45,089 nt of DNA from Cyanobacteria bacterium CYA (GCA_008363215.1 RHKP01000022.1:1-45089), one strand, 5' to 3'. Counted from the first letter of the stretch, positions 26,282-36,031 are shown. Notes: generated by a model not told the origin, from the sequence alone. A program made the numbers and translations.

Positions 26282-29200
26282 TTACTCCCCGAGTGACTCG
26301 ATTCGACGCAGCAAGTCTCGAATCGGGGCCTCAAACTCCGCGCGCAGGTCGGGCACCGGGGTGATGGCAAGCAGAGAACGTTCGAGCACCCGTCGAGCCT
26401 TGGCGATCTTGCGGTTCTGAAAGTCCAGTTCGCATTGCGTCAGGGTGACACTCATCTCCGCCCGCTTGCTGCGAACGTACTTGCGGGCCGTGTCAAGGTC
26501 GGACGAGGCTGCCTCCAGGTCATTCATCCCAAGGTGCACGCGGGCCAGCGTGTCGTAGACCTCGGCCTGCTCGGGATTGGCGGCGACGGCCGCCTGAGCG
26601 AACGGCAACGCCTCCGCCGCCCGGTTCAACCTGGTCGCCAGGGCATAGGCGGCGTTGTTCGACATCTCCCAGTCGTTGGGGAATACTTCCAGCCCGCGCT
26701 TCCAGACATCCAGGGCCTTTTCATAGTCCTCGGCCGCATAGTGAGCCGTGCCGGCCTGCCGGTACGCCAGCAGGACGAATCCCTGCTCACTCAACTTCAT
26801 CATGTCTTCAAGCATGCGGAAGCCTTCTTCACGGTCGCTCCCGCCGTCGACAAGCAACTGAGCCAGGAACATCGCCGCCCAGCGCTGCGCGACGGAGTCG
26901 GGCTGTTGGGCGCCGACGAGCGTGCGCATGAAGGCCTCCAGGCCGCCCGAGTCGCCGTAGAGCCCGCGCATGTTGCTCCACCACTTGGCCACTTCGTTGG
27001 GATTGCCCGCCAGCGTGGGGAACTGCCCGGCAAGCGCGGTCTCGGCTTCCTGCTTCCGGCCCGCCTTGAACTTGATGGCCGCCTCGGTGAATGCGATCTG
27101 CCAGTCGCCTGCCACCTTCTCGCCCAGAGCCTTGAGTTCACGCAGTGTGCGGTCGGCGATCTGCGTCTTGGGCGGCGTCTGGCTGATCAGGGCGTTGATG
27201 AGCGCCATGCCGAAGCCGGGGTCGGCCGAGAGTTGCCAGCCGCGTTCGTACAGCACGGCCGAGCGGTTCCACAGTTGGCGCTCATCGAAGATGCGTCCGG
27301 CGCGGGCAAGGAGCATGAGATCGCGCGGGCGGGCCCGCAGCGTCTCCTCGACCACGTCCATGGCGCGTCCGTCCTGCCCCTTGAGGATGAACTCGACCAT
27401 GATCGCCTGAAGCACGTCGGTCTGATACGGATTGGCCCGCAGCGCCGAGATCAGGTCATTGAGCATGTCGTCGTAGCGTCCCAGCGACCCGTACACACCG
27501 GCGCGCAGACGCAGTGTCTGCGTGTCGTTGGGCGCCAGGTTCAACGCCTGCTGCAGATCCTCCAGCACGTCGGTGATCAACCGCGGATCACGCACGCGGA
27601 ACTCGGCCCGACGCGTGTAGGGCAGCGGATTGCTCGCGAACAGCGAAACCGCCCGGTCCAGCAGACGCCCCGACTCGGCGGCGTTGCCCATGCCGTCGGC
27701 CACTTCGGCCCGCTGGAGCAGCACCGTCAGCGTGTCGCTCAGATCGGGCCTGAGATTGCCCAGCAGTTCCGAAGCCTGCTCGTACTTGCCCTGCCGCAGC
27801 AGCATCTCGATCCAGCGGATGCGGTACGACTCGCCCTCGTCGTCGACTCCCGCCGAGACGATCTTCTCGAACAACGGCTCGGCGTCGGCGAACTCGCCGA
27901 GTTCCATGTGCAGGGCAGCCAGCACCTTTTCGGCTTCGAGTTGGTCGCTCTGATACTCACGCGCCCCGCTGAGGGCCTGCTTGGCGATGGCGTAACGCCC
28001 GCGCTGCGTCATGAAGCGGGCCAGTTCGATGTACGGCACCGCCGACGCCTTGTCGCCCAGCCCGATGATGTAATCGATGAAGATGCCGCGCGCCTGATCG
28101 ATGCCGTCGGCCACGGTGCCGTCGGGCAGCGTCACACGCCCCTGATCGGCAAACCAGCGTGCCTCGAGCATCACGACACGCAGGTCCGGCTCGGCCTGCC
28201 CCTGCTTGAGCCCGTCAATGATGGTCCGGGCGCTGGCCCAGGACTCACGCCGCGCCGCCTCGGTCAGCGTCGGCAGATTGCTCGACGCCACGTCCATGTG
28301 CAGCGAGGCCAGTTCCATCTGATTGACCCGATCCGACGGATCAATGCTCGCTCGCTGCTGACGCACGAGAATGGCCCGCGAAATGCCCTCCTGCCCGCCG
28401 GCCCGGGCTTCCAGTTGCAACCACAGATTCACGAACTGCGCGTCGCCACGTCCGAATCGCTCGGCCTCGCGAGCCCGGCGCAGCGCCTCGTCGCCCTGAC
28501 CGGCCTGCGCCAGCATCTCCAGCAGCGGCTTGACGTTCTGGATGTCCGTCGGCTGGATATCGCACGCCTTGCGGTACGACTCGATCGCCGCCTGCAACTG
28601 CCCGTTCTCATACTGCTGAGCGCCCAGCAGACGCCAGACGCTTGCCTGGTCGGCCCCCAGTTCGATCGCCCGCGTCAGCGTGTTGATCGCGTCCTGGTGC
28701 TTGCCCTCAAATGCCTCGATCCGGGACCGGTAGATCAGTCCGTCGTAATCCAGCAGTCCGGCCTGCAGGGCCGCCTCGTAGATCTGCCTGGCGCCGGCCG
28801 CATCCTTCTTCCCAAGCGCCGAGATGAAACGCACCTCGATCACTCTCCGGTCGTTGGGTGCCAGCGCCGCCAGTTCAGACACCACCCGGTCGGCCTCCTC
28901 GGGGCGGTTGTACATCTGGCACAGCGAGAACTTGTTGATGAGTTTTTCAACCGGCTCGGCCTTGCTCGCATCAACGAGCATCATCGACACGCCGAACACG
29001 TCGTCGCTCTTGAGCGCCTCGGACACCGTCTGCAACTGCTCATCGCCCGGATGCACCTCCAGCGCCTTGCCCACGGCCTGACGCGCCTCGTCGATCCGGT
29101 TGCTGCCCAGCAGGAAGTTGGCCAACTGCAGCGAGATGGCCGGGGAATAGTTGTTCGCCTCGGCGCCCTTCTGAAGGATGTCGATCGCGTTGATCACATT

Positions 29201-30958
29201 CCCGGGGCTGCCGTCACTGGGATTGACCGCCAGATTCGCGTTGACCAGCACCTGCTTGACCGGATCGTCCGACTGAGTGATGTTCAGTTCCACTTCCAGT
29301 TCATTGATCTGCTGCCGGATCGACTGGTCATCGGGGTTGATCGACGCCACTTCGCGGTAGAGTTCCAGCGCCCGCTGCTTGTTCTGCATCGCCCGTTCCA
29401 CACCGGCAAGCATGAACTTGGCGCTCGGGTTGTTTGATCCGGCGATGATGGTCTCAAAGGCCGTCTTGGCGCGTCCATACTCGTTCAGCGCGATTGAGAC
29501 CTGCCCTTCGAACCACAGCCCCCGCACGTCAGCGTTGGCCATCACCTGGTTGTAGCGCTGGATGAGATTCTGTGCCTTTCGCAGGTCGCCGTTGGCTTCG
29601 GCCAGCGAGGCGTCGATGAAGAGCAGCATCGGATTGTCTTCCGGCACGCGCTTGGCAAACTCTCCGCGCGCCACCGTAGCACGCTCCAGCGCCGCCCGCC
29701 TGGCCGCCTCTTCGGTGCGGGGCAACGAATCGCGCAGACGCAACTCAAGGTCCGCCCGGAAGGCGTACGCCAGCACCTTCTGCCGATTCAGCGCCACGCC
29801 CTCGGCACTGACGGGCAGCGCAGGCAGCGCCGACACCGACGCCACGGTCGCCGAGGCCCCCTCGAACTCACGCCGATCCGCCTGCACGCTGGCCTTGCGC
29901 ATCAGCACGCGGGCGTTTCCGGGAAACCTGGCCACCAGACTGTCGATGACATCCATCGTCAGTTCATAGTTGTTCTCCGGCAGAACGACCGCCTCCATCG
30001 ACTGGAAACGCTGCACCAGGTCGACGTTGAACGTCTCGGTCGTCGTCGCCAGACGCTGTGCCAGTTCCACCACTTGCGGCTCGAACTGAGCCGAAGCAGC
30101 GCTGAGCGCCCGCATCGCCTCGGCCCCCACTTTGCCTTCCATCGCCGCGTCACGCGCCGAATCGATCTGCAACGCAAGTCGGTTGAGCAGCACATCCGGA
30201 TCGTTGGGGTCACGCGCCAGATGCTCATCGAGCACCTTCATCGCCGCCGCACGATTCTCCGCGAACCGCTCGCGACGCCCCGCCGCCCGGTCCTCTCTCG
30301 CCTGCGTTTCCAGGATGCGCATCAGCCCGACCGTCGCCTCTCCGTCGTTGGGATCCACGTCCAGCACTGCCCGAAGGTCTTCCTCGGCCAGTTTTCGCTT
30401 GGCGTCTTCCACCGGGCGGTTGTTCTGAAGCAGACCCGTGTACACCAGCCCGCGGTAGCGGCGGATGGTCAGGAAGTCATCCTTGCCTGCGGCCGCCAAT
30501 TGCATGCGCGCCAGAAACTGCTCGGTCTCCAAGTCCAGTTGTTCGACGCTGCCGCGCTGATAGTCGCTCTGCACCGTCTGCTCGAACACCATCTTGAGGT
30601 ACTTGTGCGTCGGCTCGGTGCTGGCCGGCTGAGCCATCGCCAGCCCGCGCAGCATCGGCACGTAGGCGGTGCGGAACTCGTTCTCGAAATCCGTCTCCGT
30701 CGCCGGCTTCCACTTTTCAATCGCCTCGCCCCACTTGGTCAGCCAGACCACGCTGGTAGGCTCCTTGTTGACGGCGCGGGCGTACATGCGCCTGGCCAGG
30801 CCGTAGTCGCCCGCCGCCATGGCCTTATCGCCCTCGGCGGCGTTGTCGGCCGCACTCTTGTTGAGCACTCCGAAGTAGAGGTACATGCCGCCTCCGCCCA
30901 CGGCGACCAGGCCGATGATCAGAGCAACGACCAGTTTGATGTTCACGCGAGATGCCAT
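26282..30958 (-). CDS. Very large membrane-anchored TPR protein of the exosortase/exopolysaccharide locus
   Basis: The 1558-residue protein has a membrane helix at about residues 7-29 and then almost only helical repeats of TPR type. Examples are the EGDKAMAAGDYGLARRMYARAV unit near the N-terminus and AEDYEKALDVWKRGLEVFPND near the end. It should span the periplasm as a scaffold. It recalls the large TPR proteins of PEP-CTERM/exosortase loci (PrsT-like), though it carries a membrane anchor and no lipobox. ATG 30958 is supported by GGAGGG seven bases upstream; the frame extends upstream without family-like sequence. It lies between the EpsI-like and Wzc-like genes. No frameshift is visible. 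Confidence 0.85.
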   Translation of the reverse strand: MASRVNIKLVVALIIGLVAVGGGGMYLYFGVLNKSAADNAAEGDKAMAAGDYGLARRMYARAVNKEPTSVVWLTKWGEAIEKWKPATETDFENEFRTAYVPMLRGLAMAQPASTEPTHKYLKMVFEQTVQSDYQRGSVEQLDLETEQFLARMQLAAAGKDDFLTIRRYRGLVYTGLLQNNRPVEDAKRKLAEEDLRAVLDVDPNDGEATVGLMRILETQAREDRAAGRRERFAENRAAAMKVLDEHLARDPNDPDVLLNRLALQIDSARDAAMEGKVGAEAMRALSAASAQFEPQVVELAQRLATTTETFNVDLVQRFQSMEAVVLPENNYELTMDVIDSLVARFPGNARVLMRKASVQADRREFEGASATVASVSALPALPVSAEGVALNRQKVLAYAFRADLELRLRDSLPRTEEAARRAALERATVARGEFAKRVPEDNPMLLFIDASLAEANGDLRKAQNLIQRYNQVMANADVRGLWFEGQVSIALNEYGRAKTAFETIIAGSNNPSAKFMLAGVERAMQNKQRALELYREVASINPDDQSIRQQINELEVELNITQSDDPVKQVLVNANLAVNPSDGSPGNVINAIDILQKGAEANNYSPAISLQLANFLLGSNRIDEARQAVGKALEVHPGDEQLQTVSEALKSDDVFGVSMMLVDASKAEPVEKLINKFSLCQMYNRPEEADRVVSELAALAPNDRRVIEVRFISALGKKDAAGARQIYEAALQAGLLDYDGLIYRSRIEAFEGKHQDAINTLTRAIELGADQASVWRLLGAQQYENGQLQAAIESYRKACDIQPTDIQNVKPLLEMLAQAGQGDEALRRAREAERFGRGDAQFVNLWLQLEARAGGQEGISRAILVRQQRASIDPSDRVNQMELASLHMDVASSNLPTLTEAARRESWASARTIIDGLKQGQAEPDLRVVMLEARWFADQGRVTLPDGTVADGIDQARGIFIDYIIGLGDKASAVPYIELARFMTQRGRYAIAKQALSGAREYQSDQLEAEKVLAALHMELGEFADAEPLFEKIVSAGVDDEGESYRIRWIEMLLRQGKYEQASELLGNLRPDLSDTLTVLLQRAEVADGMGNAAESGRLLDRAVSLFASNPLPYTRRAEFRVRDPRLITDVLEDLQQALNLAPNDTQTLRLRAGVYGSLGRYDDMLNDLISALRANPYQTDVLQAIMVEFILKGQDGRAMDVVEETLRARPRDLMLLARAGRIFDERQLWNRSAVLYERGWQLSADPGFGMALINALISQTPPKTQIADRTLRELKALGEKVAGDWQIAFTEAAIKFKAGRKQEAETALAGQFPTLAGNPNEVAKWWSNMRGLYGDSGGLEAFMRTLVGAQQPDSVAQRWAAMFLAQLLVDGGSDREEGFRMLEDMMKLSEQGFVLLAYRQAGTAHYAAEDYEKALDVWKRGLEVFPNDWEMSNNAAYALATRLNRAAEALPFAQAAVAANPEQAEVYDTLARVHLGMNDLEAASSDLDTARKYVRSKRAEMSVTLTQCELDFQNRKIAKARRVLERSLLAITPVPDLRAEFEAPIRDLLRRIESLGE

Positions 30959-30995
30959 CGAACCCTCCGAATCCACTTCCGCAAGGCGGATGACT

Positions 30996-31901
30996 TCATT
31001 CCCTCGACGCCCTTTCGGCCCGCCGCGGGTTGTCCGCCGGATACTCGCCCGCCTCGACCAGCGACCAGTCGGGCACGCAACGCATGATCTCCGCAATCAG
31101 TTCGCTCGTCAGGCTGCTCGACGCGGTCGCCAACTCCTCGGCCGACGCCACGCTGGTCGAACTGCACTGCACCTTCAGGTAGTACGCGTAATCACTCGTC
31201 AGGTCGAAGGCCAGCGTGCGCACGCCCTCGGCGCTGGCGACCGTGCCGCCATTGGCGATGAAAAAGTAGCCCGAATACAGCGTCTTGCCCGTCTGCGGAT
31301 TGCCGAAGGCACTGATGCGCATCCGCACAGGCGACTGGGGCGAGACGCCGAAGGGCAGCGGCACGCGCGTGCCCGGGGCGTCTGAGTACGGCGCCGGCAG
31401 CGTGCGAACCGTGTAGACATCGCCCCGGGCCTCACTGGACGCGCCGGCATCCCGCACCCACGTGCTCGAATCCAGCGCCAGAGGCAGCGTCTGCGCCCCT
31501 TGCGTCTGCAACCACCCTCCACCGACCATGCACCGCTCAGGCACGTGCGGCACCGTGTCGATGCCGCCCGTGTAATAGGCCACATGCAACTCCATCACGA
31601 TCGGCTCGCGCGCCGGCTGGGCCGACTTGTCAACCTTCTCCATATAGACGCGCGAAACGTAATTCTTCGTGCCCAGTGTCTTGACCGTGTCCTGGTCCAT
31701 GATCTGGTCGGTCCCGACCTGGATCCAACTCGGCGTCTCCCGCGGGAGCGTTGAGACCTGCCGGTTGTTAGGCGCATAGATCTCGAGTTTCTGAAGATGC
31801 AGCCCGTACGCCCTGATGGCCGCGCTCATCCCCAGCGCCGACACCAGCATCAATGTCATCGCGACCAGAAATCCGGGGTTGAGCAGCGATTTCCAGTTCA
31901 C
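30996..31901 (-). CDS. EpsI-like exosortase-associated protein (DUF3485 type)
   Basis: The 301-residue protein has one N-terminal membrane helix (about 10-30) and an extracytoplasmic domain with the family signature PHVPERCMVGGGW (His119 and Cys124). Such EpsI domains are found next to or fused with exosortases, and their conserved Cys is thought to matter for function, although the mechanism is not settled. The start is GTG 31901, which overlaps the exosortase stop (GTGA at 31901-31898). The family-like sequence begins exactly there, and the long upstream extension in this frame is antisense-like noise. In some bacteria this domain is fused to the exosortase; here it is separate but translationally coupled. 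Confidence 0.85.
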   Translation of the reverse strand: MNWKSLLNPGFLVAMTLMLVSALGMSAAIRAYGLHLQKLEIYAPNNRQVSTLPRETPSWIQVGTDQIMDQDTVKTLGTKNYVSRVYMEKVDKSAQPAREPIVMELHVAYYTGGIDTVPHVPERCMVGGGWLQTQGAQTLPLALDSSTWVRDAGASSEARGDVYTVRTLPAPYSDAPGTRVPLPFGVSPQSPVRMRISAFGNPQTGKTLYSGYFFIANGGTVASAEGVRTLAFDLTSDYAYYLKVQCSSTSVASAEELATASSSLTSELIAEIMRCVPDWSLVEAGEYPADNPRRAERASRE

Positions 31902-32845
31902 GCCTTGACCCCCGCCGGCTCGCTGATCAGGCGCTCGAGCACCCAGCCAAGCCCCAGGAAGAACAGCAGCGAAGGGACCAGCAGGATCGTCCCGATCACC
32001 ATGTGCGCATCGCCCGACGCCAGGTCCGGATCGACCAGTGACACCAGTCCCAGCACCGCCACCCGGACCACGTTCATCGCCACGGCCACCGGACCGGCCA
32101 GCAGCATCAACGCGATCCGCTGCCACCAACGGTTGGTCGTCAGCAGCGCCACCGCCCCGGCCAGTGCGAAAAACGCGATCACCATCCGCATGCCGCTGCA
32201 GGCGTCGGCCACGTTGAGCGGAATCTCGGCCCCGTTCTTCGGAAAGATGTGCAGCGTGTTGCCCGTCAACTCCACCGTGTAGTCAAACACCGGCCCGAGC
32301 ACATCGAGCATGATGTACGAGCCCTTGGACGCGATCAACTTGAGTTGAAAGGTCACCTTCTCCATCACCATCTGCGAGAGCGTCACGCCGAACACCAGGA
32401 ACGCGATCGGCATGAACGCATACCGCATCACCTTCGGGCCGAGCATCAGCAGCACCAGCCCGAACAGCGTCAGGATCATCGCAAAACCCTGCACCATGTG
32501 ATTGCGGATCGTCACGATGCCGGCAAAGTACGTCGCAATGCCCAGCAGAAAGGGCGCAAGCCCGGGCCAGAACACCGACCCCTTCACCTTCGCCAGCGCC
32601 TCGCGATGACGCCACAGCAGGTAGATGCTGATGCCCGGGATCACAAACGAGTGCCCCCAGTCCTCAATGAACTTGGCGCTGAAACGACCCTGCGTATAAA
32701 ACCAGCGGAAGAACAGCCCGACGAACGCGGCCGTCAGCAGACCGGTGATCACCAGCCCGGTTGTGGAGAAAAGACCACAGCGCGCAGGAGCATCGGCCTC
32801 GACCGCAGACCCGATACCCACCGACTTGCCCTGCACACCAGACAT
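31898..32845 (-). CDS. Exosortase (membrane transpeptidase for PEP-CTERM proteins)
   Basis: The 315-residue protein has about eight membrane helices and the three catalytic residues of exosortases/archaeosortases in their usual motifs: Cys216 in ADACSGMR, Arg261 in MNVVRV and His281 in DAHMVIGT. It recognises the C-terminal PEP-CTERM signal, cuts it, and probably attaches the protein to an envelope molecule. The likely substrate in this window is the protein at 3123-3794. ATG 32845 has AGAGGA six bases upstream. A 144-base gap separates it from the preceding SLBB gene. I do not assign a numbered exosortase subtype. Confidence 0.93.
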   Translation of the reverse strand: MSGVQGKSVGIGSAVEADAPARCGLFSTTGLVITGLLTAAFVGLFFRWFYTQGRFSAKFIEDWGHSFVIPGISIYLLWRHREALAKVKGSVFWPGLAPFLLGIATYFAGIVTIRNHMVQGFAMILTLFGLVLLMLGPKVMRYAFMPIAFLVFGVTLSQMVMEKVTFQLKLIASKGSYIMLDVLGPVFDYTVELTGNTLHIFPKNGAEIPLNVADACSGMRMVIAFFALAGAVALLTTNRWWQRIALMLLAGPVAVAMNVVRVAVLGLVSLVDPDLASGDAHMVIGTILLVPSLLFFLGLGWVLERLISEPAGVKA

Positions 32846-32989
32846 CGATCCTCTTCCATTTGCAGCAGGTCCGGCACCCCCTCGTCGGCCTCCAGGACGA
32901 TGAGATCGCGCACCTGCCCGCCCCCCTGATCCTGCTGGTACGAGCAGGAAGCCATCTTGTTCGCCCCGTCGCACTCCCGCACGGAGCAA

Positions 32990-34537
32990 TCAGAACCCGA
33001 AGCCACCACCGCGGCTGACCGGAGGCGGTCCAAACACGTCGTTGCCGAAATTCCGGTCAAGCAGGAACCCGAACCCATACGACGCCCGGAACCCGTTGCG
33101 GACCACCGCCAGCGGATAGGCCCAGAAGTTCGTGCCCACATTGATCCGGTCGTCCGGTTTCAAGTACACGTCCGGCTGCGTGCCCTCGGTGATCGCACGT
33201 AGGTCGAGCATGACCATCGCCTGCACGTCATCTCCCACCATCCGCACCAGGTCCACCCGCTCCGGAATCGCGATCCCCGCAAGCCCGCCCGCAGCCGTCA
33301 CCGCTCGCATCAGCGTCAGCCGCCCCGTGCTCGGCAACGCATACACACCCGGACGGTTCACCTCTCCGTCGATGTACACGTTGCCCGTGTCAGCAAACGG
33401 CACCCGGATGATGTCGCCCGGACGCACCACGATGTTGTACCGCGCGTCACCGGCCAGCAGCGGCTTGACGGGAACGCGGATCACGCGCTGCGTCACCATC
33501 TGCCCGGCCATCGCCAGGTAATCATCGCCCCCGTTCCCCGTCGACGGCGCGCCGACACGCGTCGGCCCTGACCCGAGCACCCATTGACCATTCAGAAAAA
33601 CCCATCGCGACGCGCCGCCCGCGCCCGAAGGCTCAGGCTGGCCCTCCGGCTTCTGCGGCGGGGTCTCGAGAATGTCGATGAACGGCTCGGGCTGACCTTC
33701 CGACTCCGGCTGGTCCAGGCGTTCGGCCGGAAGCGTCGGAAGCGATCCGTCGCCCGTCGGCTTTGCCTGCCCTCCCTGCCCCGACAGGTCATCAATGATG
33801 TTCAGCAGATCCTCGCCGCTGGGTGTTTCCGTCGGCTTGTCCGCGGGCAACTCGGCCGGAGCCTGCCCACGCACGTCCGCCCGCAACGGCACCTGCCGAA
33901 TCACATGCACATACTTGGCGCTCTCGCCGATGCCCCCGGCCGCGATCAACGCCTCCAGCAATCGATAGTCCGACGCCGGAATCCCATATGGACCAGGCTC
34001 GCGCACGCTCCCGGTCAGGTGAAACGCCTGCTGCCGGCGCGACTCGAGCGTCACGGACACCAGCGGGTTGTCGACGAAGTCCGCCGCCCGGCGCTCAAAC
34101 ATCTGCCGCACTTCATCCTCCGTCAGCCCCGACACATAGAACCGACCCAATTGCGGAAACTCGATGTACCCCGTCTGGTCGATGATCCGGCGCTCGGTCT
34201 GCGGAGTTCCGGGAACAATCAGGTCGTACACCGAGATGATCAGCGTGTCGCCGGCGCCCAGGCGATATGCCTCGGCCTCGGGGATCAGATCAATCGGACG
34301 AATGTCGCTGTATTCCACGAACTCATCCGGCTCATCCTCGATCGTGGCGATGCGCTCCAGCACCGGCACGCGCGTCGTGGTGTGCTCCCAACGCCCCGTC
34401 ACGCTCGGATCAAAATACGAGTCCCAGTTGGTGCACCCGGTCAGTCCGACAGCGCCGCCCGCGGCCAGAGCCGCCCGCAGGCCCAAACGTCCCAGCCTGG
34501 TTACGCGAGAACGGGTCGATCTGGCGGACTGGGACAC
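32990..34537 (-). CDS. Wza-like polysaccharide export lipoprotein with SLBB domains
   Basis: The 515-residue protein starts with a basic signal peptide and lipobox VGLTGC (Cys near residue 35), so it should be an outer-membrane lipoprotein. The Poly_export (Wza) domain begins at about AYRLGAGDTLIISVYD. Two SLBB domains follow, one from about QQAFHLTGSVREPGPYGI and one from about NVYIDGEVNRPGVYALP. Between them is a Pro/Glu/Gly-rich insertion of roughly 100 residues. The C-terminus is Gly/Phe-rich (GGGFGF). It should form the outer part of an exopolysaccharide exit channel, working with the Wzc-like protein. It is the first gene of the cluster, and a good promoter lies about 110 bases upstream. 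Confidence 0.9.
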   Translation of the reverse strand: MSQSARSTRSRVTRLGRLGLRAALAAGGAVGLTGCTNWDSYFDPSVTGRWEHTTTRVPVLERIATIEDEPDEFVEYSDIRPIDLIPEAEAYRLGAGDTLIISVYDLIVPGTPQTERRIIDQTGYIEFPQLGRFYVSGLTEDEVRQMFERRAADFVDNPLVSVTLESRRQQAFHLTGSVREPGPYGIPASDYRLLEALIAAGGIGESAKYVHVIRQVPLRADVRGQAPAELPADKPTETPSGEDLLNIIDDLSGQGGQAKPTGDGSLPTLPAERLDQPESEGQPEPFIDILETPPQKPEGQPEPSGAGGASRWVFLNGQWVLGSGPTRVGAPSTGNGGDDYLAMAGQMVTQRVIRVPVKPLLAGDARYNIVVRPGDIIRVPFADTGNVYIDGEVNRPGVYALPSTGRLTLMRAVTAAGGLAGIAIPERVDLVRMVGDDVQAMVMLDLRAITEGTQPDVYLKPDDRINVGTNFWAYPLAVVRNGFRASYGFGFLLDRNFGNDVFGPPPVSRGGGFGF

Positions 34538-34644
34538 GTGGACTTCTCCTTCGCACGAAAGTCAACCGATTCCGGCTCCGTGCCCTGGCGATCGCTCGAA
34601 TCGCCGGTATCAGTTCTGCCACCTCAAAGACGTCGGAACGCGCT

Positions 34645-34672
34645 AGGTTAGCGCCGACAATACCACTGTCAA
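34645..34672 (-). promoter_or_regulatory. Sigma70-like promoter of the exopolysaccharide/exosortase cluster
   Basis: On the minus strand TTGACA (34672-34667) is followed after 16 bases by TAACCT (34650-34645). The -35 is perfect; the -10 matches three of six. It faces the export gene starting at 34537, leaving a leader of about 100 bases. A perfect 7-bp hairpin (GAACCGG/CCGGTTC, 34679-34696) lies immediately upstream of the -35 and could bind a regulator. The rest of the 330-base gap toward lipA is CT-rich with no gene. Confidence 0.5.
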
Positions 34673-34856
34673 ACGCCCGAACCGGCCCCCCGGTTCGCGC
34701 GTCTCTCTTCTCATCGTCTCAAGATCCTACTTCTCCCAAACCTTCGCCCGCATCCCCGCTCCTGGCCTCTACTTCCCCAACTCTGACCCCCCTTCGCGCA
34801 AATTCTGCCTCTCGAACCTCCCCACCTTCGGCGGCCGCAATCCCACCTCCCTCTCC

Positions 34857-34862
34857 TACACT
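34857..34862 (+). promoter_or_regulatory. Possible -10 element directly ahead of lipA
   Basis: TACACT is followed by TGCCC and the ATG at 34868, a spacing that would give a leaderless mRNA. No ribosome binding site is visible in the CT-rich upstream sequence. Confidence 0.35.
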
Positions 34863-34867
34863 TGCCC

Positions 34868-36031
34868 ATGACCTCCGACGGGCCCCCGATTCAGCCGACG
34901 TCCGGCGCCATCTCGCGCACCTTGGCCCGGCACCCCAGACCCCTGGGCGGGCAACCCATCCGCGGTGCCAAGCCCACAATCAGTCTAACCGATCAGATCC
35001 TCAACAATCAGTCCATCCAGACCTTGGCTCTTAAGAAGAAGCCTGCCTGGCTCAAGGCCCGTGTTCCGGGGGGTGAAGGCTTCCTGTCAACCAAGTCCAT
35101 CATCGACCGGAATCGACTTCACACGGTCTGCCAGGAGGCCTCATGCCCCAACATGGGGGAGTGCTGGGCCCGCGGGGTCGCAACGATCATGATTCTTGGC
35201 GACACCTGCACGAGAGCGTGCGGATTCTGCAACGTCAAGACCGGCAAGCCGCCCGTGACAGACCTGGATGAGCCGCGACGGGTAGCCGACGCACTTCGTG
35301 GCACCGGGCTCAAGCACATCGTCATCACCAGCGTGGACCGCGACGACCTTTCGGACGGCGGGGCGGGGCTGTGGGCCGAGACGATCGTCCGCGTCCGCGA
35401 TGCCTGCCCGGACCTGTCGATCGAGGTGCTCATCGGCGACTTCCGGGGGGACGAGGCGTCGCTGCAGATGGTCATCGACGCGCAGCCGAACATCATCGCA
35501 CACAACCTTGAGACGGTGCGCCGCTGTCACCCGGCGGTGCGCCCGAGCGCCAGGTATGAGCGCTCGATCGAACTACTGCGTCGCGTCAAGGCACAGGGCC
35601 GCATCGCCAAGACGGGCCTGATGGTGGGCATCGGCGAGCGGCGCGAGGAAGTCCTGGAGTGTCTGCGTGACATCATCGAGAAGACGACGGTGGCCAGGGT
35701 CGCCGAGCCGGGTCTCCATGCCTGCGGCCAAAACGGCGTAGGCATTCCACCCAACGCACGCCTTGCCGAAGAGGCAAGAGGCGTGGCACCCGAACCCGTC
35801 GGCCCGGCGCCCGATGCGACACGGGATGCGTGCGACATCATCACCATCGGGCAGTATCTCCAGCCGACGCTGAACCACCTGCCGATCGATCGCTGGGTGC
35901 ATCCCGACGAGTTCGCCGAGTACGAGCGGGCGGGCAAGGAGGCGGGGTTCAAGGTCGTCTTCAGCGGCCCGCTGGTGCGCTCGAGTTACCTGGCCGACAA
36001 GCAGGCCGAGGGACTCAAACTGGGATTCTGA
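34868..36031 (+). CDS. lipA: Lipoyl synthase with an internal insertion
   Basis: LipA inserts two sulfur atoms into protein-bound octanoyl groups to make lipoyl cofactor, using two 4Fe-4S clusters. The 387-residue protein has the auxiliary-cluster cysteines 88, 93 and 99 (CQEASCPNMGEC) and the radical-SAM cysteines 114, 118 and 121 (CTRACGFC), plus the end block PLVRSSY that supplies the conserved Ser. Between LMVGIGERREEVLECLRDI and CDIITIGQYLQP, where family members normally have only a few residues, lies a segment of about 48 residues (roughly 272-320) rich in Gly, Pro and Ala. The reading frame is kept. No lipB is adjacent. The N-terminus is somewhat long before the conserved core. Confidence 0.93.
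   Translation: MTSDGPPIQPTSGAISRTLARHPRPLGGQPIRGAKPTISLTDQILNNQSIQTLALKKKPAWLKARVPGGEGFLSTKSIIDRNRLHTVCQEASCPNMGECWARGVATIMILGDTCTRACGFCNVKTGKPPVTDLDEPRRVADALRGTGLKHIVITSVDRDDLSDGGAGLWAETIVRVRDACPDLSIEVLIGDFRGDEASLQMVIDAQPNIIAHNLETVRRCHPAVRPSARYERSIELLRRVKAQGRIAKTGLMVGIGERREEVLECLRDIIEKTTVARVAEPGLHACGQNGVGIPPNARLAEEARGVAPEPVGPAPDATRDACDIITIGQYLQPTLNHLPIDRWVHPDEFAEYERAGKEAGFKVVFSGPLVRSSYLADKQAEGLKLGF

Noticed and set aside
26435..29437. 1000-codon open frame antisense to the TPR protein
   Set aside because: Its His/Arg/Gln-rich composition is typical of the reverse frame of a high-GC gene, and the opposite strand has a clear TPR protein with a ribosome binding site.
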